This document shows, one piece after another, positions 32,140-44,286 of a DNA stretch of 64,000 bases. The notes beneath the pieces were generated by a model. It made no database searches and was not told the DNA's origin. It was given only the letters and a program-made list of their open reading frames with translations. Source of the DNA: Marasmius tenuissimus (Eukaryota > Basidiomycota > Agaricomycetes > Agaricales > Marasmiaceae); contig JAQOTA010000023.1 in assembly GCA_029532415.1 (NCBI GenBank), positions 1-64,000 on the forward strand, written 5' to 3'. Each line of letters starts with the position of its first letter. The stretch's first letter is position 1. Position numbers and translations under genes: made by a program.

Positions 32140-32942
32140 TCAGTCGTCGCGGTCGTCCATTTCTAGGTCACCCTCTATCCCAGCTCCTTCGCCCGCATCG
32201 TCGAACTCCAATTCGTCATTGGCACCTTCCATGTCGTCCTCTCCATCGGCGTCGAGATCTGCATCTGCGTAAGAAACGTCCCATGCATTCGCTTTTGAAC
32301 CGTTTGCTTCCCGTGAGGCTGAGCTGTCGACGGGCCTGGATGTGGGTTCCGAGAGAGACGTTTGTACGTGTTCTAGCACAGAGTTCATGTTCTCGCCCAA
32401 TCGGTCTTCTAGCTCCTCCACTATCTATATGACAATGAGGCAAATGCCAAGGGCAAGGGAGTCGAATGAGACGTACAACATACAACTCTACCGGCGTCGT
32501 GGGTGCAAGGTTGACAACTTGCAGTTTTTCTGCCTTTGTAAGATCGTACTGGCGTAAGTCCTTGGTCAGCTTCCTGACTCCCTCCGTAGTCTGAGAACGT
32601 GTCGGCTGGTAGTCTGCTGAGAGGTACTGAATCGCCTGTGTAACCATCAGGTCAGAGACTCCATTGGGAAGACCGGAAGTTTCTCCATCGACGCACCTCG
32701 ACTTGAATCGTTCTAAGATTCTCGGGAGTTACAGCCTCCGCTCTTTTGCTCGATTGAGCGGCAGGATCATCTTCCTCTTTTTTCACTCGTAATGCAGTTT
32801 TGGTACGAGCTATGTGCTCATTTTCGAGTTCGCGAAGGAGATTGAGAACTTCGAAATTTGAGAGGAGCGCGGAGCGGGTGTCGATGACCTGGAAAAATTT
32901 TAAGGCATGAGCGCTATCAAATAACGCGTTGCTCACCTCCAT
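32140..32942 (-). CDS. RPC17: RNA polymerase III subunit C17 (Rpb4-like)
   Basis: Four exons (32937-32942, 32697-32888, 32477-32635, 32140-32424) give 213 aa. Exon 1 encodes only Met-Glu. The protein reads MEVIDTRSALLSNFEVLNLL, RELENEHIARTKTALRVKKE, TPENLRTIQVEAIQYLSADY and LTKAEKLQVVNLAPTTPVEL, then YVIVEELEDRLGENM. This is the RNA_pol_Rpb4/CRCP fold of Rpc17 (Rpc9), which pairs with Rpc25 in the Pol III stalk and contacts TFIIIB. The C-terminus is a long acidic tail (DADGEDDMEGANDELEFDD). Divergent from bL33m with 157 bp between starts. Confidence 0.9.
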
Positions 32943-33099
32943 TGAATATTCGAGGTCGTTTTCAGATCATTCAGAGTCTGAAGGACCTGGAATGTAGTTG
33001 CAGAAATCAAAGAGCATGGTGGTGTGTTCAGACTCGTTTCCCGAGATTTACGTAACACACACCTTCCCTCTTCACCTCCACCCTTCCACTGAGCCCGTC
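32943..33099. promoter_or_regulatory. Bidirectional promoter, RPC17 / bL33m
   Basis: 157 bp separate the two divergent ATGs, so one short nucleosome-free region probably serves both housekeeping genes. It is pyrimidine-rich toward bL33m and no TATA is seen. Confidence 0.5.
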
Positions 33100-33396
33100 A
33101 TGGCAAAGGCCAAAGCAAGGTTTGTGATACTCTATCATATCATTTTTTTTTGATATTGAACCTTTTCCTCTGGGCTAGGACGATGATTGTGCGTCTAATC
33201 TCAACGGCGCAGACCGGTTTCTTCTACACGACACAACGCGTGCGCCAGGGTTTACCGCTCAGTGCTATAAAATACGACCCAAGAGGTGCGTCGTACTCTC
33301 ACTTGTGCTGTCAAATGAAACACTCACATTCAGTATTTGTTAGTCAAGCGGAGGGTCCTCTTCGTTGAAAGTAAAAAGAGGGAAAAGTCAAAGTAG
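33100..33396 (+). CDS. MRPL39: Mitochondrial ribosomal protein bL33m
   Basis: Three exons (33100-33119, 33179-33285, 33344-33396) give 59 aa. The sequence MAKAKARTMIVRLISTAQTG, FFYTTQRVR, LPLSAIKYDPRVKRRVLFVE, SKKREKSK matches bacterial-type L33, small and basic. Family members sit in the large mitochondrial ribosomal subunit. It is normal in length for the family. Confidence 0.9.
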
Positions 33397-34528
33397 AGCA
33401 GAGCAGTGGACTCGTTATTTGGATCAACCAACTCCTCAGCGAGAGTTAATAGACGGTCAGGACGAATTCGGAACCCCAATACTTACTGGGCAGCCATTTC
33501 ACTACACGACAGTAGAGATCCACGTCGAATTCGTCTGTCATAATCTCTATGAATCTACAGCCCTTTAATGCCACCACAATCCTTCCCCCGCTACCTTGCG
33601 AGTTCGCTCCCAACGGTTTCAAATACCAAGTATAGCGCTCTGGCGTGGAGGGTGCAGGCACAACGAGACAGTCTCGACTCTTGACTCTTGACCGGTGACC
33701 CTCAAATCCCTCGCGCTCTCTTTCCCTGCTATTCCCGCTTTGAAATTACCATAGCCAGGACGCGTGGGCAGAGTCGATACTCAACGTGCAGATTGCTGGT
33801 TGCCTTCCTCTGCGCGAGCATACGAGCATAAACATGAAGCGGAGAGTGTTGAAGCAGAAGTCTTAGTGACGGTAACCCCGATCCCATAGCTCACGGAAAT
33901 GAAACTCGCCCTCCCAGTCTTTACCATAAGGATTATCTTTTGATTCTGAAGATGTTCGGGCCCATGATATTGGATTTGCCGAATCCCCAACTGGTCGCAC
34001 TGTTCACACTTTCCTGCACTGTCCACTGAAACCGAGAACGCGTACTCGAACGACACCCGGGTTCGCATTACCCAGGAGTATTGCAGCATGGAGCGATACT
34101 TTAAAGAGGCTGACCGTGGTTTCTTAATCTAAACTTACCATATTGCAGTCCTTTGGTCCTTGGTCCGACTACCGGAATTCGGCGTGAACGAGTACCTATA
34201 GTTCTTCTGTGCTAGATTTTGTGTTGCAAGGGCTCTTCAATACGTCGAGAATTAATCTATCAGTATTTTATGTTTTTGAGCTTCAGGGCCAGTCTTCATC
34301 TCCTCTTGCAAGCCTCTTCCACTGGAACTTCCAGTGCCACCGGGACCCATACTTTGCCGTCGGGGAGGCCGGCGGTTCCACTCCGTCGGAAGAATAGCCA
34401 AACCGTCGGTTGCCTACGGCACTTGACATCACCGATCTGACCGAGCACAAATCTTTTGATTGATCCACCACCTTGACACCTTATAAATAACTGCGCTCGA
34501 TTCAAGATGAGCCTTTTAACCCTCTCCA
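33397..34528. other. 1.1-kb intergenic, no recognised gene
   Basis: A minus-strand ATG ORF (33781-34089, 102 aa) includes KCEQCDQLG but is otherwise unlike anything I know. The 3' end is the promoter of the next P450, with TATAAAT at 34492-34498, 31 bp before its ATG. Confidence 0.4.
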
Positions 34529-36685
34529 ATGACTTCCATCAGTTCCATTTCTCTCACCCAATTACCTGGCTATGTCCTCGGTTCATTATCTGTTTTTCTT
34601 GTTGTTCGACACCTGTATAGGACGTACAACTCGCCTCTACGACATCTTCCTGGACCGCCCAATTCCAGCATCATATTTGGCAATTTGAAAGAAATCTTCT
34701 CAACGGTGAGGTGGCATCGTTGCATCGTTTTTGACTTATTGGCCCTTCCTAAACTGTTTCCTTCTGTTTCCAGGAAAACTCGATGATGCAGGAGAAATGG
34801 GTTGAGGATTACGGTCCGACAATACAGTATAAAGGACTTCTCTCAGTACGTTCTCATAGTCCTGTTTTGACACGTTGACTCGAATGGCTTCTTCAAGAAA
34901 GCTCGACTTTACACTATGGACACCAAAGCCATTTCACATATCTTGACCAACCATTACGATTACCAGAAACCAGACGATGCTCGGTTCGCTCTAAGCGAAG
35001 TACTTGGGAACGGTGGGGCGGATTACTTTAGAACAAGGGCTGTGGACTGATACGAGTGGCTACAGGGATTCTCATAACTGAGGGTGATAGACACAAGTTT
35101 CAGGTATGCCGGCCGAGTGATTATCCCTTCTTTCACGTCCTAATGGTGTTATCTCCAGAGAAAAGTCATGGTACCCATTTATCTCGTCACATCGAATCCG
35201 GCTTTGGCATGTTAACGTCTTGTAACAGAACCCAGCGTTCGGCCCAGCCCAGATACGTCAACTCACCGGTATATTTGTCGATAAATCGATCGAGGTGGGT
35301 CAAAAGTCGCATGTTCACAGCCTCTACTCGTTCTCATCTGAGCACCCGCAGCTCCGGGACGCCTGGAAGGCACAAGTTGAGATGACCCCTGATGGGACGG
35401 CTCGAATCAACGTGTCGGAATGGTTGAGTAAGATGACCTTAGATGTTATTGGTTTAGCAGGTGAGTTCTAGTCAAACCTCCAACCATGTAGATTCTGACC
35501 AGTTCCCCGCGAAAGGGTTTAACTACGATTTCCATGCTATCAACGCGGCGGATGAGGAAAATGAACTCAATTCAGCCTTCCAAACCATCTTTACGCAGTC
35601 AATAAAAGCAAGACTCTGGCCCATATTACGGACGCAGATTCCGCCTCTCAGGCTATTGGTACGTCTCCTTCCCTCTTTCTCCTTACGCAGCTCATCTTCC
35701 TTTAGCCCACCGTCAATGGAAAGGCAGTCGCAAATGCGCGCAAAGCAATGGCACAGATCGGCAAAGAGCTGCTTGATGACAGCAAGAGAGCCATCACCCA
35801 AGGCGATGATAAGTCAAGCGGAAGAGATCTTCTTTCGCTCCTCGTCAAATCGAATATGAACGAGAAGGACGAAGCAAGAATGAACGATGAGGACGTCTTG
35901 GCTCAAGTCCCTACATTTTTGGTCGCTGGCCATGAAACTACGAGTACGGCAACGACGTGGGCGCTGTTTGCTCTTACACAGCACCCGGATGTGCAACGGA
36001 AGTTGCGGGACGAACTTTTGTCGTTGCCGACACAGAATCCTAATATGGATGAACTGAATTCGTTGCCATATCTCGATGCCTTCGTTAGGGAAACGCTCAG
36101 AGTGCACGCTCCCGTGCCCGGGACGACGCGCGTAGCGATGAGGGATGGGATTATCCCTTTGGGTGAGCCGGTTGGGGGCAGGGATTATGTGGAAATCTCG
36201 AAGGGTCAGGTTATATTCATCAATATACTGGCGTTGAATCGGAGCAAGAAGGTTTGGGGAGAAGACGCGAGGGAGTTCAAGTGAGTACCGAATCTCCATC
36301 TACACCTGTGCATGTATCTGATCGTGCCTCAAGGCCTGAACGGTGGCTGAACGGATCTGTTGATACTTCCCTGCCTGGTGTATGGGGTAGTATGATGACA
36401 TTCCTGGGAGGGGCGAGATCGTGTATTGGATACAGGTTTTCTCTTGTTGAGTAAGTTCTACCCACGTTGTTGCTTTCTCTCTCACATTGTGACTTATGCA
36501 ATGTCGTTAGGATGAAGGCCTTGTTGTTCGTCCTTGTTCGATCGTTCGAGTACGAGTTAGGTGTTCCCAAGGAAGATTTGGGAACAAGAACGACGATTGT
36601 ACAGAGGCCTTTCGTTAGGTCGGACGTGCAGAAGGGTAACCAGTTGCCTTTACTTGTGAGGATATATAACGCTGGCGAGGCATAG
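34529..36685 (+). CDS. Cytochrome P450, CYP5150-like
   Basis: A multi-exon gene. The N-terminal anchor [17 protein letters not shown] precedes [19 protein letters not shown]. Joined exons give [20 protein letters not shown] and [19 protein letters not shown], with RKVM supplied by a 12-nt exon at 35159-35170. The I-helix is [18 protein letters not shown], the ExxR motif lies in [19 protein letters not shown] is present, and the heme loop is [17 protein letters not shown]. The C-terminus [14 protein letters not shown] resembles the CYP5150 group. ER monooxygenase, substrate unknown. A TATA box lies 31 bp upstream. Confidence 0.88.
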
Positions 36686-37493
36686 ACCCCTTGGCGGCGA
36701 AGTGCTCGAGTCCCGATCTACCTTTTTGCGTCTACTATGTCTAGTCTGAATCATTTTTCAGTGTTGTATCACGACCTTGTACATTACTTGGAACTAGTAT
36801 TGACGCGAACTAATACTGTTGCACACTACTCGAGACTTTGCGCGGTGCCGCCAGTGGCCAAAGCCTGTGAAATCGGGTAAGGCGGTCCGACCGGCAGGTC
36901 TAGCTTCACTTCACTGGTTTCCACCACAACACCAGAACAGTCTCCCCCTGTTCCAACCGCTATGGTCGCCATGTTCAGCTACATTGCTCTATTTTTGCTC
37001 TGATCTGAGGCGTCAATCTGGCGTCGCTTATCACAGAGTCACTTGCGGCAATCTGAGTCTTCTGGAATGCAAGTCTGCAGCGCTCAACAGCCCTGTGATG
37101 ACATGGCGAAAATCTCTCAACTCTCGTACTTCAAAGCTCCTCACGGGCTCCCACCAGGCTCTGACATCTCCATAGAATATCCAGAAACAGCCAAGCGAGC
37201 TCTGGTGATAATGAAAATACAAAATACTCACATGTGGCGATGGATTATCTGGCAAATCTATTATTGAAAAGCAGAGGGCTTTTGGCCGTTCGTTGCCCCC
37301 TTGCAGCTCCATCCTGTTACTGGCGGAGTCTTTCTTTTACCGCACCCTGTCAATCTCTTTTTCTCTCCTGATCACGCTGTTTTATCGCCGGGAGCGAGAG
37401 ATCTGAACTTCGTTCGCTACAAATAGCTCTCAACTGGCTTTTACCGTCTCTCGCTTCCCTCTTCTTATCTCACACTCATATACCTCCCAAAAC
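36686..37493. other. Intergenic
   Basis: The 3' flank of the P450 and about 0.7 kb upstream of the ATPase. The last 100 bp are pyrimidine-rich (CT-rich promoter style). No gene is recognised. Confidence 0.45.
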
Positions 37494-40400
37494 ATGGACG
37501 AGAAGGATGCTTCAGTGACCGAAGTTGACGTAGAGCAGCTCGCTATTGCTGCGGCGCCTGCGAACACTCGTGCCGTCGCTTTCCCTGACGCACCTCAGCC
37601 AGACACTCACGATGTCTCCGAAAAGCGACGTGGTGGGGGTGGGGGTGTCGAAATGAAGCGAACAATGACTCAGGAAGATATGGAATTGGCAGCTGCAGGA
37701 TACGAACATCTCGAAGAAGGTTTTGCTGGTAGGGACGCCAAGGGAGGGTCAAAGGACGACGACAAGCAGGTTGATATCACGGAGCATGCCATCCCCATCG
37801 ACATGCTAGGCACTCAGCTCAATACGGACATCGATCCCAAGGAACCAGGAGGCTCTCTGGGCCTTACTGAGGACGAAGCAAATGACAGACTCGCACGCGA
37901 CGGGAAGAATGTTTTGACGCCACCCAAACGAAAGAGTGCGTTGAGAAAGGTGAGGCTTCGATTCGCTTGTTCCTTTTTACCTTCTCCGAGCTCATCATCT
38001 ATGTGACGCGCAGTATATCGACCGGCTCCTGACAATGTTCAACATCCTCCTCATACTTGCTGGTATCCTCGAATATATCCTCTTGGGAATTAATTTCAAG
38101 GTTTGCCTCATGGTCGTCTTTACATATCCCCTCCTCACTCACGCAACCAAATTGCACAGGACAACTTTGCTAATACTTATCTCGGAGCAATCCTTATTCT
38201 CGTGGCATTCCTCAACGCTTTCATCGACTGGTACCAAATTCAGAAATCCGAAGCGATTCTCGCTTCTTTCCTTGCTATGATTCCGCCGACTTCCAGGGTC
38301 ATCCGAGATGGGTCATTGAAGAGTCTTCCTGCGAGCGACCTTGTCAAGGGAGATGTGGTTCTTATCGTGCGTTTTCTTTTCTCTGAATTGCGCTAAGCTC
38401 AAGTTGAATGGCCCACATTTTGCAGAGAGTCGGCGACAAGACCCCTGCAGATCTAGTTATATTCAGTGCAACCGAGCTGAAAGTTGACAACAGCAGTCTT
38501 ACGGGCGAGTCGGAACCTCAGGAACGAAGGCCAGTGTCAGCTGGAAGCAAAGCGAGGCCTGTCGAAGCGGAGAACTTGGTTGGTTGCACTCACACTCATT
38601 CGGTAGATTCCGTGTCTTAAATTAACCCTTTTCAGGTATTCAACTCAACGTTGGTCGTAAATGGGGAAGGATGGGGTGTTGTGGTCAGGACCGGAGACCA
38701 CACGTTGATCGGTAAAAGTTCTCCATCTCTCTTGCATAGCGCGTGTCACTGAGGGATTCCCACGCGTCGCTTCCAGGTCAAGTCGCCAGGTTGACTTCGG
38801 GAGAAGAAGGCAACGAGGCTCCCCTGGCCCGCGAAATTGGTCGCTTCGTTATTCAGATCTCGGTCATTGCAATCATCTTTGCGGTCACGTTCTTCATTGT
38901 TGGTATTACCACGGTGTACAAGGGGCGAGCTGCGCAAACCGTAACGTTCGCGGTATCAATTCTGGTCGCATTCGTTCCAGAGGGTTTACCGAGTGTCGTC
39001 ACGCTATTGTTGAGTATCGCTGCAAAGAGGATGAGCGAGGAGGGTGTTCTGGTCAAGGACTTGCAAGGAGTTGAGACCTTGGGAAGTTTGACCTTGCTAG
39101 CGACAGATAAGACCGGCACGCTCACAAGGAATATGATGACGGTAAATCTCGCTGGGTCCTTCGCGACTGCCTCAAGCTCACCTTCGATTGTTCCCAGGTT
39201 GCGAACCTCTGGAACGGCTCAAAAATGTTCACTGCATTCCAGTCTAATGATGAGAGCGATGTGGCTACATTCTCGCTTAGCTCTCCCGGGATGCAAGAGA
39301 TGGCCGATATCTCAGCCCTCAACTCGAGAGTGAAGTTCGACCGCACCGATGTACCTTTCGATCAGCGCCAGATCTTGGGTGACGCCACCGAGACCGGATT
39401 GGCGAGATTTGCCGCACGATACCTGGGAGGATACGACGAATATGTGAAGAAGTGGAAGAAGGTCTTCGAAGTCCCCTTTAATTCCACAAATAAGTGGGCG
39501 TTGGTGCTTGTAAGCCATTCTCCGCGACATTCATAAACGGATGGACAAGCCTGACCTTTCACATAGTTGGAGAAACCACACGCGACCGGCATCTTCACTT
39601 CCTACATCAAAGGTGCCCCTGAACGAGTTCTTGCGAAATGCACGACCTACCTCGGTGTCAACGAAAACGGAGAGGTTACCGTTACGCCTATATCGGACAA
39701 ATTCCGGGACGAATACGAAAAAGCCTACGACGTGCGTTGAAGACAACGATTGGACAAATTTATATCCACTCATACATGCTTTTTTAGTACATGGCATCCC
39801 GAGGACACCGTGTTATCGCCTGTGCACAACTACTGCTCCCTTCTTCAGAATACCCTGCCAATCACGAGTTCTCCAAAAACGACGGCCGATACCCAAGTGA
39901 GGGATATTGCTTCGTGGGGCTCGTCTCATTGGAGGATCCACCAAAGCACGGAGTTAGGGAGGCAGTGGGTACCCTGAGGTTAGCGGGGATCAAGGTCATG
40001 ATGGTCACTGGTTCGTCTCTAGAGTCTCATCGTCCTCGTACGGCACTCACGCCACCGGCATTCAGGTGATCATCCCAAAACTGCTGAAGCCATTGCGAGG
40101 AAGATCAATCTCATCATTGGAGACACGCGGGAAACCTTGGCAGCCAAGACCGGAAGACCTGTAGAGGAAATTTACGACGACGAGGTCCAAGCAGTTGTTG
40201 TTCATGGTGACGATATCGACCATTTACAAGGCTGGCAATGGGATCAAAGTAAGTTTGTATCCTCTGCCGTCTATTTCCTAGAGCTTACGAGTTTGCCCTT
40301 ATAGTCTTCAATAAGCAAGAAATCGTATTTGCTAGAACCAGTCCCAAGCACAAGTTGGAGATTGGTGAGTCCGTGTTCTGCTTACGTTCAGCGTCCCGAT

Positions 40401-42183
40401 ATTCATTTCCCCTCTAGTGAAACGCGCTCAAGCTCTCGGACACATCGTCGGAGTTACCGGGGATGGTGTCAACGACTCGCCCGCACTGAAGAAGGCCGAT
40501 TTGGGGATTGCTATGAATATGTCGGGATCGGATGTCTCAAAGGAGGCCGCAAAGATGATTCTATTGGGTATGTTTTTTTTTACAGTTTCTTCCGTCCGAG
40601 TGAAGTGACCTTGACTATTGTTGTTTCGTAGATGATAATTTCGCCTCGACCGTCAGTGAGTCTTTGTTTACCCGTTGATGCCGTGTATTGCACAATTCTC
40701 ATGCCGATTTCGATAGAGGGAGTCGCGGAAGGAAGACAAATCTTCGTCAACTTGAAGCGGTCTATTCAGTGCGTATCGCGCTCCACCGACTCCAGTTGAA
40801 TAACCCCCTGACCACATTCACTGCAGGTACACCGTCTCACACAGTACACCTGAAGTGCTTCCTCAATTACTTTGTGAGAATTGTTCTCACGCCACTGTCT
40901 TGACATCCCGGAAATTGAAACTCGCTCGTAACAGACGTTGTCGTACCGATTCCCCTTCCACTTTCTGCTATCTTGATTTTGGTGATTGATCTCGGCTTCG
41001 AGCTGTTGGTCGCAGTGAGTCCATTGCTATCAGCCTCGCGAGCAGCCCCGTACTCACAATCTCGCTAGCTTTCCTTCGCCTGGGACAAACCTGAAACTAA
41101 GGACGGCTTGATGCGCATGATGCCCCGAAAGCCGGTCAACGAGCAGTCCATACTCACGCGTAAACGCCGAGCACTCCGTCGCACCAAGACGCTTCACCGT
41201 GACTCCGAGACGGGACAAGTTATACACCCAAGCCCTGTCTCACGGATCATTTCCAAAATCAAAGCCCCCTTCACGAAAATCTGGTGGGAAGATCTGTTCG
41301 AACATTCCGACGATGAAAGGCTGGTTGATGGCAAGCTGTTGAGTTATGCATATCTGGAGGCCGGCCTAATCATGGCTGTCGGGGAGATGGTCGCATACTT
41401 CGTGGTGTTCTGGGTAAATGGGTTCTCTCCTGCGGACTTGAAACGTGCACAACAGGGTGAGCATCTCTTCAGAATCGACTGCGCGGTCTCGTGTTCAATA
41501 CCTGCTCGATAGCTTCCTCGGACACTGGCTACTTCACTAAAAACAGCCCACCGTTTACGAACAGCCGAGGACAAGTTATCAGCGCGGATAAACAGGTCGA
41601 TGCTTTTGGCCAAGCGCAGTCTATCGGTGAGGATTCAAGGCAATTTTCCATTGTTCCAATGCTCAATCGTGTTTTATCCAGTGTACCTCTCCATCTTCAT
41701 CATGCAATGCTTCAATGTGCGTAACTCTTTGGTCACCTCATGAGCGTTTACTAATACTTGAGCCCTCCCCGTCTCCTTAGGTCTTCGCAGTAAAAGCTCG
41801 ACTTTCCTTCCCCTTCGGCCGAAGTATCATTGGGAACAAGTGGAACTTCGTCGGAATCTTTGCTGGTGCTTGCCTTGGGATGTTCATCATCTATACTCCT
41901 CCTCTACACGTCGTCTTCGGAGGATCCTTCCGCCTTTCACCGTTGTGGTGGCTGATTCCAATCGGGTTCGGTGTTATTCTGTTCGCATGGGTGTGCGTGC
42001 GGATTGTGATACTGAGAAAAGGGGTCAACAAAACGAGGGTTAAGGATATCAAGGGCTTGAGAATGTGTACGTATTTCTTTTCTTTTCTCTCTCTCTCGCT
42101 TCGTTTGTGATAAGGAGAACTTACTCGGAATTTGATCTCTAGTCCCAACGATGAGGACGATGAGTTTACGATCCCGACACTGA
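37494..42183 (+). CDS. P-type cation ATPase, fungal Na+/K+-ATPase-like (type IIC)
   Basis: Roughly 1,100 aa over many exons. A hydrophilic N-terminus with an acidic/Gly-rich stretch leads to the cation ATPase N domain ([25 protein letters not shown]). Then come TM1-2 ([20 protein letters not shown]), the actuator domain with [13 protein letters not shown], and TM4 [20 protein letters not shown]. The phosphorylated Asp is in [24 protein letters not shown] lies in the nucleotide domain. [19 protein letters not shown] and [20 protein letters not shown] form the hinge. The C-terminal TM block includes [20 protein letters not shown]. The layout resembles animal Na,K-ATPase alpha and fungal ACU-type pumps. 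Plasma-membrane Na+ or K+ transport is inferred; no beta subunit is seen nearby. Confidence 0.88.
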
Positions 42184-42782
42184 TGATGACCGAGGCGGAT
42201 ATTGGCTTGATTTTACTACGCCTTTGATATATAACGACACATTATGATTCTATGTCCCTATACTAATGACTGGGGTAGATGGCCGCAGGCGTCGCGAGCC
42301 GAACCTTGGGGGGTCGCTTGGATAGTAGATACAAATTTCGCCGTAAATTCTTCATCAATCTAGCAATGACCCGTGCAGAAGCACGGTGACTGTACTTGAT
42401 TCAGGAAGTCCTGCTCGTCCAAATTGGGACGCAGTAAATTCCTTGCCGGACCCGGTACTGAGTCGCATGGAGGTCTGCAATTCTCAAGGGCGGACTCGCG
42501 GAGGACTTGTAAGACTGGTGAGATACCAGAAAAAAACTAGTGCTTCAGTGGATACATCGTTAGCAATGACGGTGAGCGTACCATTGGGTGTGGCGCCAGT
42601 TACGGAAGGCGAGCGAGGCCCTTCGATCCGAGACTACGAGACTCTTGGGCTGAGTTAGCCACTTTGTACTTGGCCTTACACCACACACTCCTCACCCACC
42701 TTCACTTTTGACGCTAACGTTCAACATACCCTGGCCCTTCGACATCAAAGATCCCAATGCTTTCGACGATTAGAAAGACAAA
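42184..42782. other. Intergenic
   Basis: 3' flank of the ATPase. A 90-aa ORF at 42386-42658 (+) has no recognisable motif. Nothing else is seen. Confidence 0.4.
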
Positions 42783-43781
42783 ATGGAGGACCCAAGAGAC
42801 CTTGCGGATGCATCCGAACCTTTGGACGAAACTTTCTCGTTTTCCTTGATGCTCAATTCTCCTCCATCCCCTCACGAATCTCCTAAACACTCTTTTCCTA
42901 TACGTTCAAAACCAGATCTTCCGTTCGGAATTGATGTCCATATCTCCTTGATCAAGCGGCTTTAAGCAGGTAGTCGTTACAACTCACAAGTATGGTTGGC
43001 CAAGACGAAGGATTCGAGTCAAATCACTTTCGTTCTCAAGTTTATCATCCCGTCCAAGACGCCGTTTTCAGCGTACTCCGATGACCTCAACCTGTTAGCA
43101 AGGTACCCAGAAGATACTGCGAGAATGGAGGCAGAAGCGTATATGAAGCTTTGGGATTTGCAGGGAAGCACTGTCCCGTACTTCTTTGGTTTGCACAAGG
43201 TACGATTATAGTGTATGTTTGAAATCTCGATGAGATTGAACGAAGATTTGCAAGTCTTGTTTAGGTCGAAATGCCTTGGGGAGAGCAAGCACACGTCCTT
43301 GCGCTTGAATCTCTCTCTCTCTCTCTCTTGGGACCCCCCTATCACAGATTATAGACGACATCAACGACTCTGATTCTGATTCCGAGTTTGTGAGCTTCGA
43401 GCGTTGGAAAGCAATGGTATGTAGACGTACACTTCCTCGTGTCTTCCGATCACACCTCAAGGCAAACTTCAGTAGAAGCAAACGATGAGGATCATCGTAA
43501 TCGCGCACGAACGTCAAATCGCCCATGGTGATGCGAAACACGGGAGAATTTTTCTCTATGATGCCACCCTCGGAATTCCTGTAATTGTCGATTGGGGACT
43601 CGTACCAGATGCAAAGGGTGTTGGTTCGTGTCCCGATCCTGATCTGTTCAGGTATCTCGATGTAGTGTATACGATGGAGACGTTTTTGGGGTGCTGGGGG
43701 TATCACGAGCGGCTGTCGAACTTTATAAATGAGGATGAGGAAATATGTACAGGTGTGGTTTTCGGGGGAGGGATTCTGTGA
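42783..43781 (+). pseudogene. Protein-kinase-like gene, apparently broken
   Basis: The sequence resembles the kinase-like proteins common in basidiomycetes: YNSQVWLAKTKDSSQITFVL, then AYMKLWDLQGSTVPYFFGLH, VEMPWGEQAHVLALE, FVSFERWKAM, and a catalytic-loop-like RQIAHGDAKHGRIFLYD with VIVDWG in place of VDFG. A TAA at 42963-42965 interrupts one continuous frame between HISLIKRL and AGSRYNSQVW, with no GT donor available to splice it out. A (CT)9 run at 43311-43328 separates two parts in different frames. Most likely a decayed copy of an atypical kinase family; a sequencing error or an unusual intron is possible. Confidence 0.65.
43311..43328. repeat. (CT)9 microsatellite inside kinase-like gene
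   Basis: Nine CT units lie immediately after the codons for VLALE. The reading frames before and after it differ, consistent with slippage. Confidence 0.85.
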
Positions 43782-44286
43782 GCGTGTATACGAGTTTCTA
43801 GATCCTTGTGAGGAGTGTGAGAGGAGAAGAGGGAGTCTGGCTCGAGCCGATTCAAGCTCAATCTGAAGGGCATGTACTTACCATTGTCGCCATGCTGAAT
43901 ACGAATGGCTCTATGTTTGCAAGCCTCTGGTGAATGGCCACAGATCTCTCTCGCTCCGACATCGTGAATCTCATTTCTGGCGCGAAAACTTATGTGGGGG
44001 TGTACTTGGCTCGCCGGGGTAGGTGGACGACAATACCGTTGTGGGCATGGCCGACATTTACAGGCCGATGCAGTCAAAGGTGAAGGTGTCACCTCGATCG
44101 TCTTCACATTCTACCTTCATCATCTATCTCTACATCCTACACTTTCTTTCTTCGCATTCTATCCACGCTACGCGTCTCGCTACACATTTGTCCTTTGCGA
44201 AACCTGTCTCTCGAGCATAGACCGGTCAACGAAGCATCGCGCATCCTCACCTGGTCTGCGTGAAATCAAATACACCACAACCTTCT
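43782..44286. other. Intergenic
   Basis: Between the kinase-like relic and the DUF6593 gene. The last 200 bp are CT-rich, promoter-like. No gene is seen. Confidence 0.45.
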
